48,856 bases of DNA from CAZVEE01 sp964625525 (lineage in GTDB: Bacteria; Pseudomonadota; Alphaproteobacteria; JAJFIK01): the NCBI GenBank assembly GCA_964625525.1, contig CAZVEE010000018.1, positions 1 to 48,856 of the forward strand, written 5' to 3'. The notes below the pieces were generated by a model. That model was not told where the DNA came from. It searched no databases and saw nothing but the letters and a program-made list of their open reading frames with translations. The first letter of the stretch is position 1, and the number at the start of each line of letters is the position of its first letter. Made by a program: the position numbers and the translations under genes. Below are positions 34,670 to 43,915 of the stretch, piece by piece.

Positions 34670-36577
34670 TTAACCGGCCCCTTCTGAACCGCGCATGTCA
34701 TCGCCCGCATTCTCCCGAGTGCGGGCGATGATCGTTTCTGCTTCCGCCAAATCCCGCTGACGGGCCCACATGGCGGCATAGGCACCGTTCTGCTCCAAAA
34801 GCACTGCATGAGTGCCGCGCTCGGCGATACGACCCTTTTCAAGCACTAGGATTTCATCCGCATCCATCACCGTGGATAGGCGATGGGCGATGACGAGCGT
34901 TGTCCGTCCACGGGAGACCGCGTGGAGGGCGACCTGAATATCCCGCTCAGTCTGGGTATCGAGGGCGGAGGTGGCCTCGTCCAGGATCAGAATGGGTGGG
35001 TTTTTGAGCAACGTACGGGCAATGGCCACGCGCTGTTTCTCACCGCCGGAGAGTTTCAGCCCCCGCTCGCCCACCGTTGTGTCATACCCCTTGGGCAGGC
35101 TTGCCACGAAGTCGTGGATCTGCGCCAGGCGCGCCGCCTCCTCGATTTCGACATCGCTGGCATCGGGGCGGCCGTAGCGGATGTTATAGGCAATGGTATC
35201 GTTGAAGAGCACCGTGTCCTGAGGAACCATGCCGATGGCCTCGCGCAGGCTGTCCTGCGTGATATCGCGTAGGTCCTGGCCATCAATGGTGACAGCACCC
35301 GCCTGCACATCGTAAAAGCGGAACAACAGGCGCGAGAGCGTGGACTTGCCCGCCCCTGTCGGCCCCACCACGGCAAGTGTGCGCCCCGCCGGCACGGTGA
35401 AACTGACATCGTGCAGAATTTGCCGGTTCGCATCGTATCCGAAATCGACATTCTCGAACCGCAGCACCCCGCCATCGACGCGCAGTGGCGCGGCGCCAGG
35501 ACGATCTTTGATCTCTGGGCGGATGGCCAGGATCTCCAGCAAGCGCTCGGTATCGATGACCGCTTCCTTGATCAGCCGGTAGACCGAGCCCATGGAATCA
35601 AGTGGCGCGGCAAGTTGCAGAAGCAGCGCATTGACCATCACGAACTCGCCAATGGTCATGGTCCCAGCCGCCACATCCGAGCCCGCCATCAGCAACAAGA
35701 CCGTGATCCCGCCGGAGAAGATGATGGTCTGGCCGGAATTGAGAAACGCCAGCGAGGTCATGGTCCGCACAGAAGCATCCTCCAGCGCGGCGCGGGCCTC
35801 ATCATAGCGCGCGGCTTCGTGGCGCTCATTGGTGAAGTATTTCACGGTCTCGAAATTCAGCAGACTGTCGAGCGCCTTGGTGCCCACATCCGCGTCTGTC
35901 TCGTTCATCTCTCGGCGGATTTCCTTGCGCCATTCGGTGACCCGGAAGGTAAAGCCCACATAAAGCACCACCGTCAGCAGAGTGACGAGCGCGTAGGGCC
36001 AGCCGAATTTGGCCGTCATCACCCCCACCACCAGGGTCAGTTCGATCATGGTGGGCAGAATATTGAACAGCGTGATGGAAAGCAGAAAATCCGCATAGCC
36101 CACACCGCGATCAATGATGCGCGACAACCCGCCGGTGCGCCGGTCCAGGTGGTACCGCAGGGACAAGGTGTGCAGATGCCGGAACACTTTGAGCGCCAGG
36201 ATGCGCGAGAGCGCCTCGCCGACTTTGGAAAAGACGAAATAGCGCATCTGGCCCATCACCAGGCCCATGATGCGCGCGCCCCCATAAGCGATGATCAGAA
36301 ACACCGGCACCGCAACCATGGCGGTGACTGCGCCCCCTTCCGCGCTCAGCGTATCGACCGCATCTTGATAATAGAATGGTGCGGAGACCAGAACCACTTT
36401 GCCGAGTACCACGGACGCCAGCGAGACCACCAGACGCCAGGTCAGATCCACGCGGTCCTTGGGCCATAAGGTCACCAGCAATTCGCGCACGGTCTCCCAG
36501 GCGGGCCGCGTATGGGTTTGGGTCTCGCCGTCCGCGCCTTTGCGCTCGGTCGCCGGAGAATGATGAAATTGCGCCAT
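34670..36577 (-). CDS. Atm1-like ABC exporter (half transporter)
   Basis: A 635-aa permease-ATPase fusion working as a homodimer. The transmembrane domain starts after an about 25-residue leader with LLVTLWPKDRVDLTWRLVVSLASVVLGKV, a signature of Atm1/HMT1-type exporters (the NaAtm1 group), and includes the EWRKEIRREMNETDADVGTKALDSLLNFETVKYF loop. The nucleotide-binding domain has Walker A VGPTGAGKST, signature LSGGEKQRVA and Walker B ILILDEATSALD. Relatives export glutathione conjugates or Fe-S related compounds and may detoxify metals; the actual substrate is not known. It converges with the RND operon. Confidence 0.9.
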   Translation of the reverse strand: MAQFHHSPATERKGADGETQTHTRPAWETVRELLVTLWPKDRVDLTWRLVVSLASVVLGKVVLVSAPFYYQDAVDTLSAEGGAVTAMVAVPVFLIIAYGGARIMGLVMGQMRYFVFSKVGEALSRILALKVFRHLHTLSLRYHLDRRTGGLSRIIDRGVGYADFLLSITLFNILPTMIELTLVVGVMTAKFGWPYALVTLLTVVLYVGFTFRVTEWRKEIRREMNETDADVGTKALDSLLNFETVKYFTNERHEAARYDEARAALEDASVRTMTSLAFLNSGQTIIFSGGITVLLLMAGSDVAAGTMTIGEFVMVNALLLQLAAPLDSMGSVYRLIKEAVIDTERLLEILAIRPEIKDRPGAAPLRVDGGVLRFENVDFGYDANRQILHDVSFTVPAGRTLAVVGPTGAGKSTLSRLLFRFYDVQAGAVTIDGQDLRDITQDSLREAIGMVPQDTVLFNDTIAYNIRYGRPDASDVEIEEAARLAQIHDFVASLPKGYDTTVGERGLKLSGGEKQRVAIARTLLKNPPILILDEATSALDTQTERDIQVALHAVSRGRTTLVIAHRLSTVMDADEILVLEKGRIAERGTHAVLLEQNGAYAAMWARQRDLAEAETIIARTRENAGDDMRGSEGAG

Positions 36578-36663
36578 GAGCTATGCCGTCCGCCCGTTCG
36601 TCCCTTGGGTGCAGTTTCACCTAAATGGGGATAGGCAGGACTTTAGCACAGAGGGCAGATGGC

Positions 36664-37632
36664 TCAGCGATCGGGCACGGCGAAGATCTGGCCTGGATAG
36701 ATGAGATCCGGATCGCGGATTTGCGAGCGATTGGCTTGGTAAATCACCGTGTAATCGATACCGCGACCATAGGCGTGACGGGCGATGCGCCACAGATTAT
36801 TGCCGGGTTGAACGATCACCTTGCCCTGAGCCAGCACAATATCTTCTGGTGCGGCGCGCTCGAAGGGAATCTCCACCCGCGCGCCGACCGCGTCACTGTC
36901 CGGCTCCAGCAGATCAACGCGCAAAGCGTAACGGCCGGGACGCACCGGCGCTTGCGGCGCCAGGCTCCAGCGGCCGCTGTCGTCGGTCATCGCCTCGCCC
37001 AGCGGCGCATTATCCAGATAGGCACGCACCGTGCGCCCCGGTTCGGCCCGACCCGAGAGCAGGATCTCGCCATTGGCATCGTAATCCACCGCTTCCACGG
37101 CCACGGGCGCGTCCACGGGCGGTTCGGGCGCCTGCAACACCCGGCTGGGGCCGTTGGCCCGGTCAAGCACCACCAACGGGCGCTCTTCGGCACGGCCCGG
37201 CACCGCGACGACGACAGTTTGCTCGGATGGCACGGCCAGACCGGTGCCCGATTGCGCGCTGAGCGTGAGGGTCTGGTCGCCTTCATCGAGCGGCGCCTCG
37301 ACAATCATGGTCCACTGACCGCTTTGATCAGCGGTTTCCTGGGCAATCACCCGGCCATTGGCCAGAAGCGACACCACCGCGCCCGGCGCCGAACGGCCCG
37401 CGACGACGGCCTCGCCGCTGGCCTCGACCCGCACGATATCAAAAGTCGGCACGACCGCGACCGGCGCAGGCTCCGGATCAGGATCAGGCGGCAGCGGTTG
37501 CTCCACCGCCCCCAATGGCACGACGGCCTCCGGCTCCGCGACCGCGAAAGGGCCAAGAGCCAGCACGCGCATCACAATGACTGCGACAATGGCGAACAGG
37601 ATCAGCGCGCCCAAGACCATATACCCGCGCAT
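36664..37632 (-). CDS. LysM-domain envelope protein with Ig-like repeats
   Basis: A 322-aa protein with an N-terminal membrane anchor (about 3-24). A Pro/Glu/Asp-rich linker (EPEAVVPLGAVEQPLPPDPDPEPAPV), two beta-rich modules of Ig/Big type (about 70-140 and 180-265) and a C-terminal LysM domain (about 275-322, VIVQPGNNLWRIARHAYGRGIDYTVIYQANRSQI) follow. The likely job is peptidoglycan binding at the cell wall. The ATG at 37632 follows GAGAGG; an upstream in-frame start is less likely. It diverges from the LOG family gene across 174 bp. Confidence 0.85.
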   Translation of the reverse strand: MRGYMVLGALILFAIVAVIVMRVLALGPFAVAEPEAVVPLGAVEQPLPPDPDPEPAPVAVVPTFDIVRVEASGEAVVAGRSAPGAVVSLLANGRVIAQETADQSGQWTMIVEAPLDEGDQTLTLSAQSGTGLAVPSEQTVVVAVPGRAEERPLVVLDRANGPSRVLQAPEPPVDAPVAVEAVDYDANGEILLSGRAEPGRTVRAYLDNAPLGEAMTDDSGRWSLAPQAPVRPGRYALRVDLLEPDSDAVGARVEIPFERAAPEDIVLAQGKVIVQPGNNLWRIARHAYGRGIDYTVIYQANRSQIRDPDLIYPGQIFAVPDR

Positions 37633-37806
37633 GGCTGCCTCTCTTTCCCCGAGTTGCACTTACGAGGCGGTTGTGTTGCCTTGGTAAGACAGGCACAACA
37701 CGCGCGGTTCCTTGGCAAGCCCGGCCGGGTCAGTCACCCTGGCCGGGTGTTGCCTGTTTATACGGCGCCGCCACTTTACAGGATGCTGAGCACAGGGAGC
37801 GAAAGC

Positions 37807-38403
37807 ATGGCGAAACCACGGTCCGTTTGCGTCTATTGCGGCTCAAAAGTCGGTCAAGATCCGGCTTTTTTGGATGCGGCGTGCCGAATGGGCCGTCTGC
37901 TGGCGGAAGAAGGCATTGAGCTGATCTATGGCGGCGGCTCGCTCGGCCTGATGGGCGCCAGTGCCCAGGCGGCCCTGGAAGCAGGCGGCCGGGTCGTGGG
38001 CATTATTCCCAAATTCCTGAAAGACGTGGAAGTGCAATTCGACGCGGTGAGCGAGTTGATCGTCACCCAGTCCATGCACGAGCGCAAACAACTCATGTTC
38101 GAGCGCGCGGATGCGTTCGTGGCGCTGCCTGGCGGAATTGGGACGCTGGAAGAAACCGTGGAAATGATGACCTGGGCGCAACTCAGCCGACACAACAAGC
38201 CTATCGTGCTGGTGGATGTGCACCATTACTGGTCGCCCTTTACCAATCTGCTGGAGCATATGATCGAGCAGGCGTTCGTGAACCGGGAGACCGCGCAACT
38301 GTGGACCGCCGTGCCAGGGGTCGAGGCCGTGTTGCCGGCCATCGACGCCCGTTTGACCGACGCGGATTTGGCGCCGGTTGCGGCCCAGAGCCGCCTGTTT
38401 TAG
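37807..38403 (+). CDS. LOG family protein (TIGR00730)
   Basis: A 198-aa Rossmann-fold protein. Features are the start VCVYCGSKVG, LIYGGGSLGLMG, and the substrate motif PGGIGTLEE at 108-116 that marks LOG proteins. Many members hydrolyse cytokinin-type or purine nucleoside 5'-monophosphates (phosphoribohydrolase activity); bacterial physiological roles vary and some LOG proteins have been mislabelled lysine decarboxylases. The ATG at 37807 follows GGGAGCGAAAG. The stop overlaps the convergent rarD stop by 3 nt (38401-38403 and 38400-38402). Confidence 0.92.
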   Translation: MAKPRSVCVYCGSKVGQDPAFLDAACRMGRLLAEEGIELIYGGGSLGLMGASAQAALEAGGRVVGIIPKFLKDVEVQFDAVSELIVTQSMHERKQLMFERADAFVALPGGIGTLEETVEMMTWAQLSRHNKPIVLVDVHHYWSPFTNLLEHMIEQAFVNRETAQLWTAVPGVEAVLPAIDARLTDADLAPVAAQSRLF

Positions 38404-39296
38404 GTCCGGCGTAAGAGATTGGCGGAGTAAACGGCAAGCCCCGCCCAGATACAGCCGAATGTGACGAGATGGGTGAGCGTGAATGGCTCCCCCCAGAGGA
38501 ACACTGCCAAGGCGAATTGCGTGCTCGGCGCCACATATTGGGTCAGGCCCAACGTGGCGAGCGGCAACTGGCGCGCGGCCATGGCAAAGAACAGCAACGG
38601 CACCGCCGTGACCGGCCCGGCGACCACAAGCAACAGGCTTGTGCCCCAGGTCTCGCCAAACGCGCCCTCTCCGCTCCAGGCGAGATAGCCGACAAAGAGC
38701 ACCGCCAAAGGCAGGCACGCGAGTGTTTCAGCGAATAAGCCTTCGAGCGCGCTGACCGGGATCACTTTGCGCACGAGGCCATAGACCCCAAACGTGCCCG
38801 CCAGCAAAAGCGACAGCCACGGCACCGTGCCCGCCCCAATAATCATGACCGCAACACCGGTGGCCGCCAGCCCCACGGCGATCCACTGGGCCCGGTTCAT
38901 CCGTTCCTGGAGGATCACGAAGCCGAGCGCCACACTGACCAGCGGGTTGATGAAGTAACCCATACTGGTTTCCAGCACCCGGTCATTGGCCACGGCCCAA
39001 ATGAAGCTGAACCAGTTGACGCTGATGAGGGCGGTGGACAGCAGCAGCCCCAATAGAACCCGCCGCCCGCGCAAGGCCGCAAAGACGGCGGCAAACCGCC
39101 TCTGCCGCGCCATCAGAGCACTGACGAACAGAAAAGACCATAAGAGGCGCTGGGCCAGCACCTCAAGTGGTGAGACATGAGCCAACAGTTTCCAATAGAG
39201 CGGCGACAGGCCCCATAACCCGAAAGCACCGAGCGCGGTGGCGATGCCTTTGGCCGGCACCGCCTCGCGTGTGGCGGGCGCGGGCGCGGAGGTCAT
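38400..39296 (-). CDS. rarD: EamA family transporter RarD
   Basis: A 298-aa inner-membrane protein with about ten hydrophobic segments and the RarD features: an N-terminal GIATALGAFGLWGLSPLYWKLL, MGYFINPLVSVALGFVILQERM near the middle, and LTQYVAPSTQFALAVFLWGEPF near the end. RarD was named from chloramphenicol sensitivity in Pseudomonas; the transported compound is unknown. Its ATG overlaps the cysS stop by 4 nt (39293-39296), indicating coupling, but no functional link to cysteinyl-tRNA synthesis is obvious. Confidence 0.9.
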   Translation of the reverse strand: MTSAPAPATREAVPAKGIATALGAFGLWGLSPLYWKLLAHVSPLEVLAQRLLWSFLFVSALMARQRRFAAVFAALRGRRVLLGLLLSTALISVNWFSFIWAVANDRVLETSMGYFINPLVSVALGFVILQERMNRAQWIAVGLAATGVAVMIIGAGTVPWLSLLLAGTFGVYGLVRKVIPVSALEGLFAETLACLPLAVLFVGYLAWSGEGAFGETWGTSLLLVVAGPVTAVPLLFFAMAARQLPLATLGLTQYVAPSTQFALAVFLWGEPFTLTHLVTFGCIWAGLAVYSANLLRRT

Positions 39297-40663
39297 GCGT
39301 CCGCCGTCCAGGTCGTGCCCTCGGGGCCATCCTTGATCTGAACGCCTTTGGCGGCAAGCGTATCGCGGATCTCATCGGCGCGCGTGAAATCCTTGGCTTT
39401 GCGCGCGGCCAGACGCTCGGCAATGAGCTGCTCGATCTGGGCTGCATCAATGGTCAGGCGTTCAGCACTCTTGGCACGCCAGGCCTCCGCCGTCAGGTCC
39501 GGGAAGCCGAGCAGACCAAGAGACGCTTTGAGACCCGCGGCGGCCTGGCTGTCCCCCTGACGGGCCGCATCGGCGAGCGTGTGCAGATGCGCGATGACCT
39601 GGGCCGTATTCAGATCATCGCACAGCGCCTCCATCACCGGCTCAGGGACCGTGTCGGCGGCCGTGACGCCATCGGTCAACTCGATCCAACGCCCGAGCAA
39701 GGTGCGCGCCTCACGGGCACCGGCGGCGGTCCAGTTCAAGGGTTGGCGATAGTGGGTCATAAGAATCTGTAGGCGGAGCACTTCGCCGGGCCAGTCCTTG
39801 AGGAAATCACCCACCGTGAGGAAGTTGCCGAGCGACTTCGACATCTTCTGGCCCTCCACCTGGAGGAAGCCGTTATGCATCCAGTAGCGAGCGTAGCCCG
39901 ACCCTTTATGAGCGCAGGTGCTTTGGGCGATTTCATTTTCGTGGTGCGGAAAGACCAGATCGACGCCACCGCCGTGAATGTCGAAGGTCTCGCCCAGATG
40001 CTCTGCCGACATGGCCGAGCATTCCAGATGCCACCCCGGACGGCCATAGCCCCAGGGACTATCCCAGCCCGGCTCGCCCTCGCCCGACGGCTTCCACAAG
40101 ACAAAGTCCATGGGGTCTTTCTTGTAGGGCGCGACCTCGATGCGGGCGCCGGCGATCATGTCGTCCAAGGAGCGGCCCGACAGGCTGCCATAGGCTTCCA
40201 TGCTGTTCACGTCGAAGAGCACGTGCCCCTCAGCCGCATAGGCATGCCCCTGCTCGACCAATGTGCCCACAATGGCGAGCATTTGCGGGATGTGCTCGGT
40301 GGCGCGGGGCTCGACCGTCGGTGGCAGGGTATTGAGCGCAGCCAAATCCTCGTGGAACTCAACAATCGTCCGCTCCGTGATGGTGCGAATATCCACGCCC
40401 TCTTCACGGGCCCGGGCGTTGATCTTGTCATCCACGTCAGTGATGTTCCGGGCATAAGTCACGTGCTCGGCCCCGTACAAAGCCCGCAGCAGGCGGAACA
40501 CCACATCGAACACCAGATTGGCTCGGGCATTGCCGATATGGGGACGGTCATAAACGGTCGGCCCACACACATACATCCGCACATTTTTGGGATCCAGCGG
40601 CTCGAACACCTGTTTTTCACGGGCGGCCGAGTTGGTCAGGGTCAGAGTGCGTGTTGCGGTCAT
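39293..40663 (-). CDS. cysS: Cysteinyl-tRNA synthetase
   Basis: A 456-aa class I tRNA synthetase. The HIGH-type motif HIGN is at 42-45, KMSKS at 273-277, and the zinc/substrate ligands C33, C215, H240 and E244 match the E. coli set. A C-terminal DALR and anticodon-binding region (about 310-456) completes the enzyme. The ATG at 40663 follows GGGGAGGA, a strong ribosome binding site; an earlier in-frame start six codons upstream would cover it. A composite palindromic repeat lies between cysS and the upstream gltX. Confidence 0.97.
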   Translation of the reverse strand: MTATRTLTLTNSAAREKQVFEPLDPKNVRMYVCGPTVYDRPHIGNARANLVFDVVFRLLRALYGAEHVTYARNITDVDDKINARAREEGVDIRTITERTIVEFHEDLAALNTLPPTVEPRATEHIPQMLAIVGTLVEQGHAYAAEGHVLFDVNSMEAYGSLSGRSLDDMIAGARIEVAPYKKDPMDFVLWKPSGEGEPGWDSPWGYGRPGWHLECSAMSAEHLGETFDIHGGGVDLVFPHHENEIAQSTCAHKGSGYARYWMHNGFLQVEGQKMSKSLGNFLTVGDFLKDWPGEVLRLQILMTHYRQPLNWTAAGAREARTLLGRWIELTDGVTAADTVPEPVMEALCDDLNTAQVIAHLHTLADAARQGDSQAAAGLKASLGLLGFPDLTAEAWRAKSAERLTIDAAQIEQLIAERLAARKAKDFTRADEIRDTLAAKGVQIKDGPEGTTWTADA

Positions 40664-40703
40664 GATGGGTCCTCCCCTCAACGGGGTTTAAAGCTTTGAC
40701 GTT

Positions 40704-40809
40704 CTAGAGCCGTTTCAATGAAAACCAGATCATTGAAACGGCTCTCGGTCTTTGTTTGGCGCGCTTTCCGGGCGGAAAACCGCGCACACTTTTCCTGAAA
40801 GCGCTCTAG
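40704..40809. repeat. Complete composite palindromic repeat with CTAGAGC inverted ends
   Basis: The element is 106 bp and begins CTAGAGC (40704-40710) and ends GCTCTAG (40803-40809), perfect 7-bp terminal inverted repeats. Module 1 is a perfect 16-bp stem with 8-nt loop (arms 40706-40721 and 40730-40745). After a short AT-richer spacer, module 2 has arms GCGCTTTC and GAAAGCGC around an inner GCGG-AAAA-CCGC hairpin (40772-40783). The right end supplies the TAG stop of gltX (40806-40808). Related copies are at 1-59 and 20899 onward. It resembles a non-coding MITE/REP-like intergenic element. Confidence 0.88.
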
Positions 40810-42158
40810 GGCTTTTGTCCCGTAAGGCGCGCGCGAGCGCGATCGGGACCGATGAGGGCGAGTAGTTTTTGCATTTCCGGGCCGTGGGTTTGGCCCGTCA
40901 GGGCCTTGCGCAAGGGCATGAACAAGGCCTTGCCCTTGGCGCCGGTGGCCTCTTTCACAGATGCGGTCCAGACAGGCCAAGTCTCGTCATCATACGGACC
41001 GTCGGGTAGCAAATCAGCAGCCTGAGCCAAGAACGCCGCATCCTCGACCTCTGGCGTCACAGGCCCTTCGACAATGCGCCACCAATCGGCGGCGTCTTCA
41101 ACCCGGTCCAGATTGGGGCGGATGGCGGTCCAGAACGCCTCGCCACCGGTCACGCCCACGGCCTCAAGGCGCGCCGAGACAAGCTCATAGGGCGTGTCAT
41201 GCAGGATCTTGGCATTCAGGGTCTTGAGATCCTCTGCATCGAAACGGGCGGGCGCGCGGCCCAGACGGGCAAAATCAAAGCCGGCAATGAGTGGCGCCAT
41301 CTGGCCCTGAGGCTCCACCGGATCGGACGTCCCGAGCTTGGCCAGCAGACTGACAATGGCCATGGGCTCGATACCCTCGGCGCGCAGTTGATCAAGCGAC
41401 AGCGAGCCCAGACGTTTGGACAGTTTCTCCCCGTCCGCTCCCACCAGCATGGAGGTGTGCGCAAATGCCGGTGCGGTGCCGCCAATGGCCTGGAACACCT
41501 GGATCTGAGCCCCGGAATTCGTCACGTGATCCTCACCCCGCACAATATGGGTGATGCCAAAATCCACATCATCCACGACACTGGGCAACGTGTACAGATA
41601 ACTGCCATCTTCGCGGATCAGGATGGGATCGGACAGGCTCGCCGTATCGATGGCCGTCTGACCACGGACAAGATCGTCCCACTCGGCCTTGGTGCCGTCG
41701 AGTTTGAAGCGCCAATGGGGCTTGCGGCCTTCGGCTTCCAGGGCGGCGCGTTGCTCTGCGCTCAGGGCCAGAGCGGCACGGTCATAAACCGGCGGCTTGC
41801 CTTGCGCGCGCTGGAGCTTGCGCTTGCGGTCCAACTCGTCCGCGGTCTCATAACAGGGATAGAGCAGACCGCGCTCTTTCAAATCCGCGACCACGGCGTC
41901 ATAGCGCTCAAACCGCTCCGATTGACGGAACACCGCGTCATGGGTCAGGCCAAGCCAGGCCAGATCATCCAGGATCGCCTCGGCGAATTCCTGAGTGGAG
42001 CGTTCCGTATCCGTATCGTCCAGGCGCAGGATAAACGCGCCATCATGCTGGCGGGCATAGAGATAGTTGAACAGCGCGGTGCGAATATTGCCCACATGCA
42101 GCCGGCCGGTGGGGCTCGGCGCAAAGCGGACCTTAACTGAGGTTCCCGAGGCAGACAT
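40806..42158 (-). CDS. gltX: Glutamyl-tRNA synthetase
   Basis: A 450-aa class I synthetase. The signature FAPSPTGRLHVGN begins at residue 12 (HVGN at 21-24), and the KMSKS-type loop reads KLSKR at 245-249, as in Glu/Gln enzymes. Many Alphaproteobacteria have two gltX genes and lack GlnRS; one usually charges tRNA-Gln with Glu for GatCAB. Which role this copy plays cannot be told from sequence alone. Its stop codon falls inside a palindromic repeat. nadE is 42 bp upstream on the same strand. Confidence 0.96.
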   Translation of the reverse strand: MSASGTSVKVRFAPSPTGRLHVGNIRTALFNYLYARQHDGAFILRLDDTDTERSTQEFAEAILDDLAWLGLTHDAVFRQSERFERYDAVVADLKERGLLYPCYETADELDRKRKLQRAQGKPPVYDRAALALSAEQRAALEAEGRKPHWRFKLDGTKAEWDDLVRGQTAIDTASLSDPILIREDGSYLYTLPSVVDDVDFGITHIVRGEDHVTNSGAQIQVFQAIGGTAPAFAHTSMLVGADGEKLSKRLGSLSLDQLRAEGIEPMAIVSLLAKLGTSDPVEPQGQMAPLIAGFDFARLGRAPARFDAEDLKTLNAKILHDTPYELVSARLEAVGVTGGEAFWTAIRPNLDRVEDAADWWRIVEGPVTPEVEDAAFLAQAADLLPDGPYDDETWPVWTASVKEATGAKGKALFMPLRKALTGQTHGPEMQKLLALIGPDRARARLTGQKP

Positions 42159-42200
42159 CTAGCGTTCCTAAGGTTTGCCAGTTTTGGGGCACGCGGGCGC

Positions 42201-43868
42201 TTAAACGCCCTCACGATCCCGGAACCGGTTCGTGATGGGGTAGCGACGGTCACGGCCGAAATTCCGGGTGCCGATCTTCACTCCAGGGGCCGCCTGCCGG
42301 CGCTTGTATTCGGCAATGTAGAGGAGATGCTGCACGCGGGTGACCGTCTCGGGATCATGCCCGCGGGCCGCCACATCCACGACACTCATCTCATTTTCCA
42401 CAAGTGATTCCAGGATATCATCCAACACCGGATAGGGTGGCAGGGAATCCTCGTCTTTCTGGTCGGCTCGCAATTCGGCCGTCGGTGGTTTATCGATGAT
42501 CCGGGGTGGGATGACGACGCCCGAAGGCCCCAGCGCGCCGCGCGGCACCGTCGTGTTGCGCCAACGCGAGAGCGCGAAGACCTGCGTTTTGTACAGATCT
42601 TTCAGCGCATTGAAGCCGCCGGACATATCACCGTATAGCGTCGCATAGCCCACGGACACCTCGGACTTATTCCCGGTCGTGAGCACCATGGGGCCGAACT
42701 TGTTCGACAATGCCATGAGCAGGGTGCCGCGAATACGCGACTGGAGGTTTTCCTCCGTGATATCCGGCGCGCGATTGCCGAAAGCCGGCGCTAAGGTCTC
42801 GGTGAAGGCATCCACCGGCGCCTCAATGGGCAAGCTGTCGTAGCGCACCCCTAAGGCCTCGGCGCACTGACGGGCATCGGTCAGGCTGTCCTCGCTCGTG
42901 TAGCGCGAGGGCATCATCACGCACCAGACCCGATCCGGACCCAGAGCATCAACAGCAATGGCGGCCGACAAAGCACTGTCAATACCGCCGGACAAGCCCA
43001 GCACCACGCCAGGGAAGCGGTTTTTCTCGATATAGTCGCGCAGGCCCAGCGTCACCGCTTGATAGACCGCGGCCAGCCCCTCCTCCACCGCGACCCGCTC
43101 GCCGGGCGCGCAGACCCAGCCTTGCGCCGTGCGCGTCCATTCGGTGCGGATCAGCGCGTCCTGCCAGGACGGTCCGTGCACGGCCATGGACAGGTCCGCG
43201 TTCAACACGAAAGAGGTGCCGTCAAAGACAAGCTCGTCCTGGCCGCCAAGCTGGTTCACATAGGCAAGCGGTAGGCGCGCTTCGCGCACCCGCGCCACCG
43301 CATGGGCCAGGCGCTCGTCATATTTGGGCAAGGTGAAGGGTGACCCGTTGGGCACGAGCAGAAGCTCCGCCCCCGTCTCATGCAGGCACTCCACCACCGC
43401 CGGCGACCAGATGTCCTCGCAAATGGGAATGCCAATGCGCACGCCGCGCACCGACACTGGCCCCGGCATGGGACCGGGCGTGAACACCCGCTTTTCGTCG
43501 AAAACGCCGTAATTGGGCAGGTCGGCCTTGTAGCGCACCGCCGTCACTGCCCCGCCATCGAGCACGGCGACGGCATTGTAGAGGCGACCCTTGTCCACCC
43601 AGGGCGTGCCGACAATGAGGGCCGGGCCGCCATCGGCGGTCTCGCGCGCCAAGGTCTCCACCATGGTCATGGCGTCGCGGTGCAAGGCGGGCTTGAGGAC
43701 CAGATCCTCAGGCGGATATCCGACCAGGAATAATTCGCTCGCAAGAACGATATCCGCACCCTCGGCGGCGGCGCGGGCCCGGGCGGCGCGCAGCAAATCC
43801 GCGTTGCCGGCTACGTCACCAACAACGGGGTTCAACTGGGCCAAGTGAATGGTCAGGCGATCGGTCAT
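42201..43868 (-). CDS. nadE: Glutamine-dependent NAD+ synthetase
   Basis: A 555-aa two-domain enzyme making NAD+ from nicotinate adenine dinucleotide, using glutamine as ammonia donor. The N-terminal nitrilase-fold glutaminase has the Glu-Lys-Cys triad E45 (ASELFLVGYPPEDL), K114 (YKADLPNYGVFDEKR) and C150 (GIPICEDIW). The synthetase domain starts about 270 with the P-loop GLSGGIDSA at 291-299, and contains TGNKSEVSVGYATLYGDMSGG. Length and both domains are complete. It lies between gltX and the aminotransferase gene, likely in one transcript. Confidence 0.96.
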   Translation of the reverse strand: MTDRLTIHLAQLNPVVGDVAGNADLLRAARARAAAEGADIVLASELFLVGYPPEDLVLKPALHRDAMTMVETLARETADGGPALIVGTPWVDKGRLYNAVAVLDGGAVTAVRYKADLPNYGVFDEKRVFTPGPMPGPVSVRGVRIGIPICEDIWSPAVVECLHETGAELLLVPNGSPFTLPKYDERLAHAVARVREARLPLAYVNQLGGQDELVFDGTSFVLNADLSMAVHGPSWQDALIRTEWTRTAQGWVCAPGERVAVEEGLAAVYQAVTLGLRDYIEKNRFPGVVLGLSGGIDSALSAAIAVDALGPDRVWCVMMPSRYTSEDSLTDARQCAEALGVRYDSLPIEAPVDAFTETLAPAFGNRAPDITEENLQSRIRGTLLMALSNKFGPMVLTTGNKSEVSVGYATLYGDMSGGFNALKDLYKTQVFALSRWRNTTVPRGALGPSGVVIPPRIIDKPPTAELRADQKDEDSLPPYPVLDDILESLVENEMSVVDVAARGHDPETVTRVQHLLYIAEYKRRQAAPGVKIGTRNFGRDRRYPITNRFRDREGV

Positions 43869-43915
43869 GGCACTTAGCTAAGCCTTCGCCCGGCGCGAGG
43901 CAAGCGGGCGGGATG

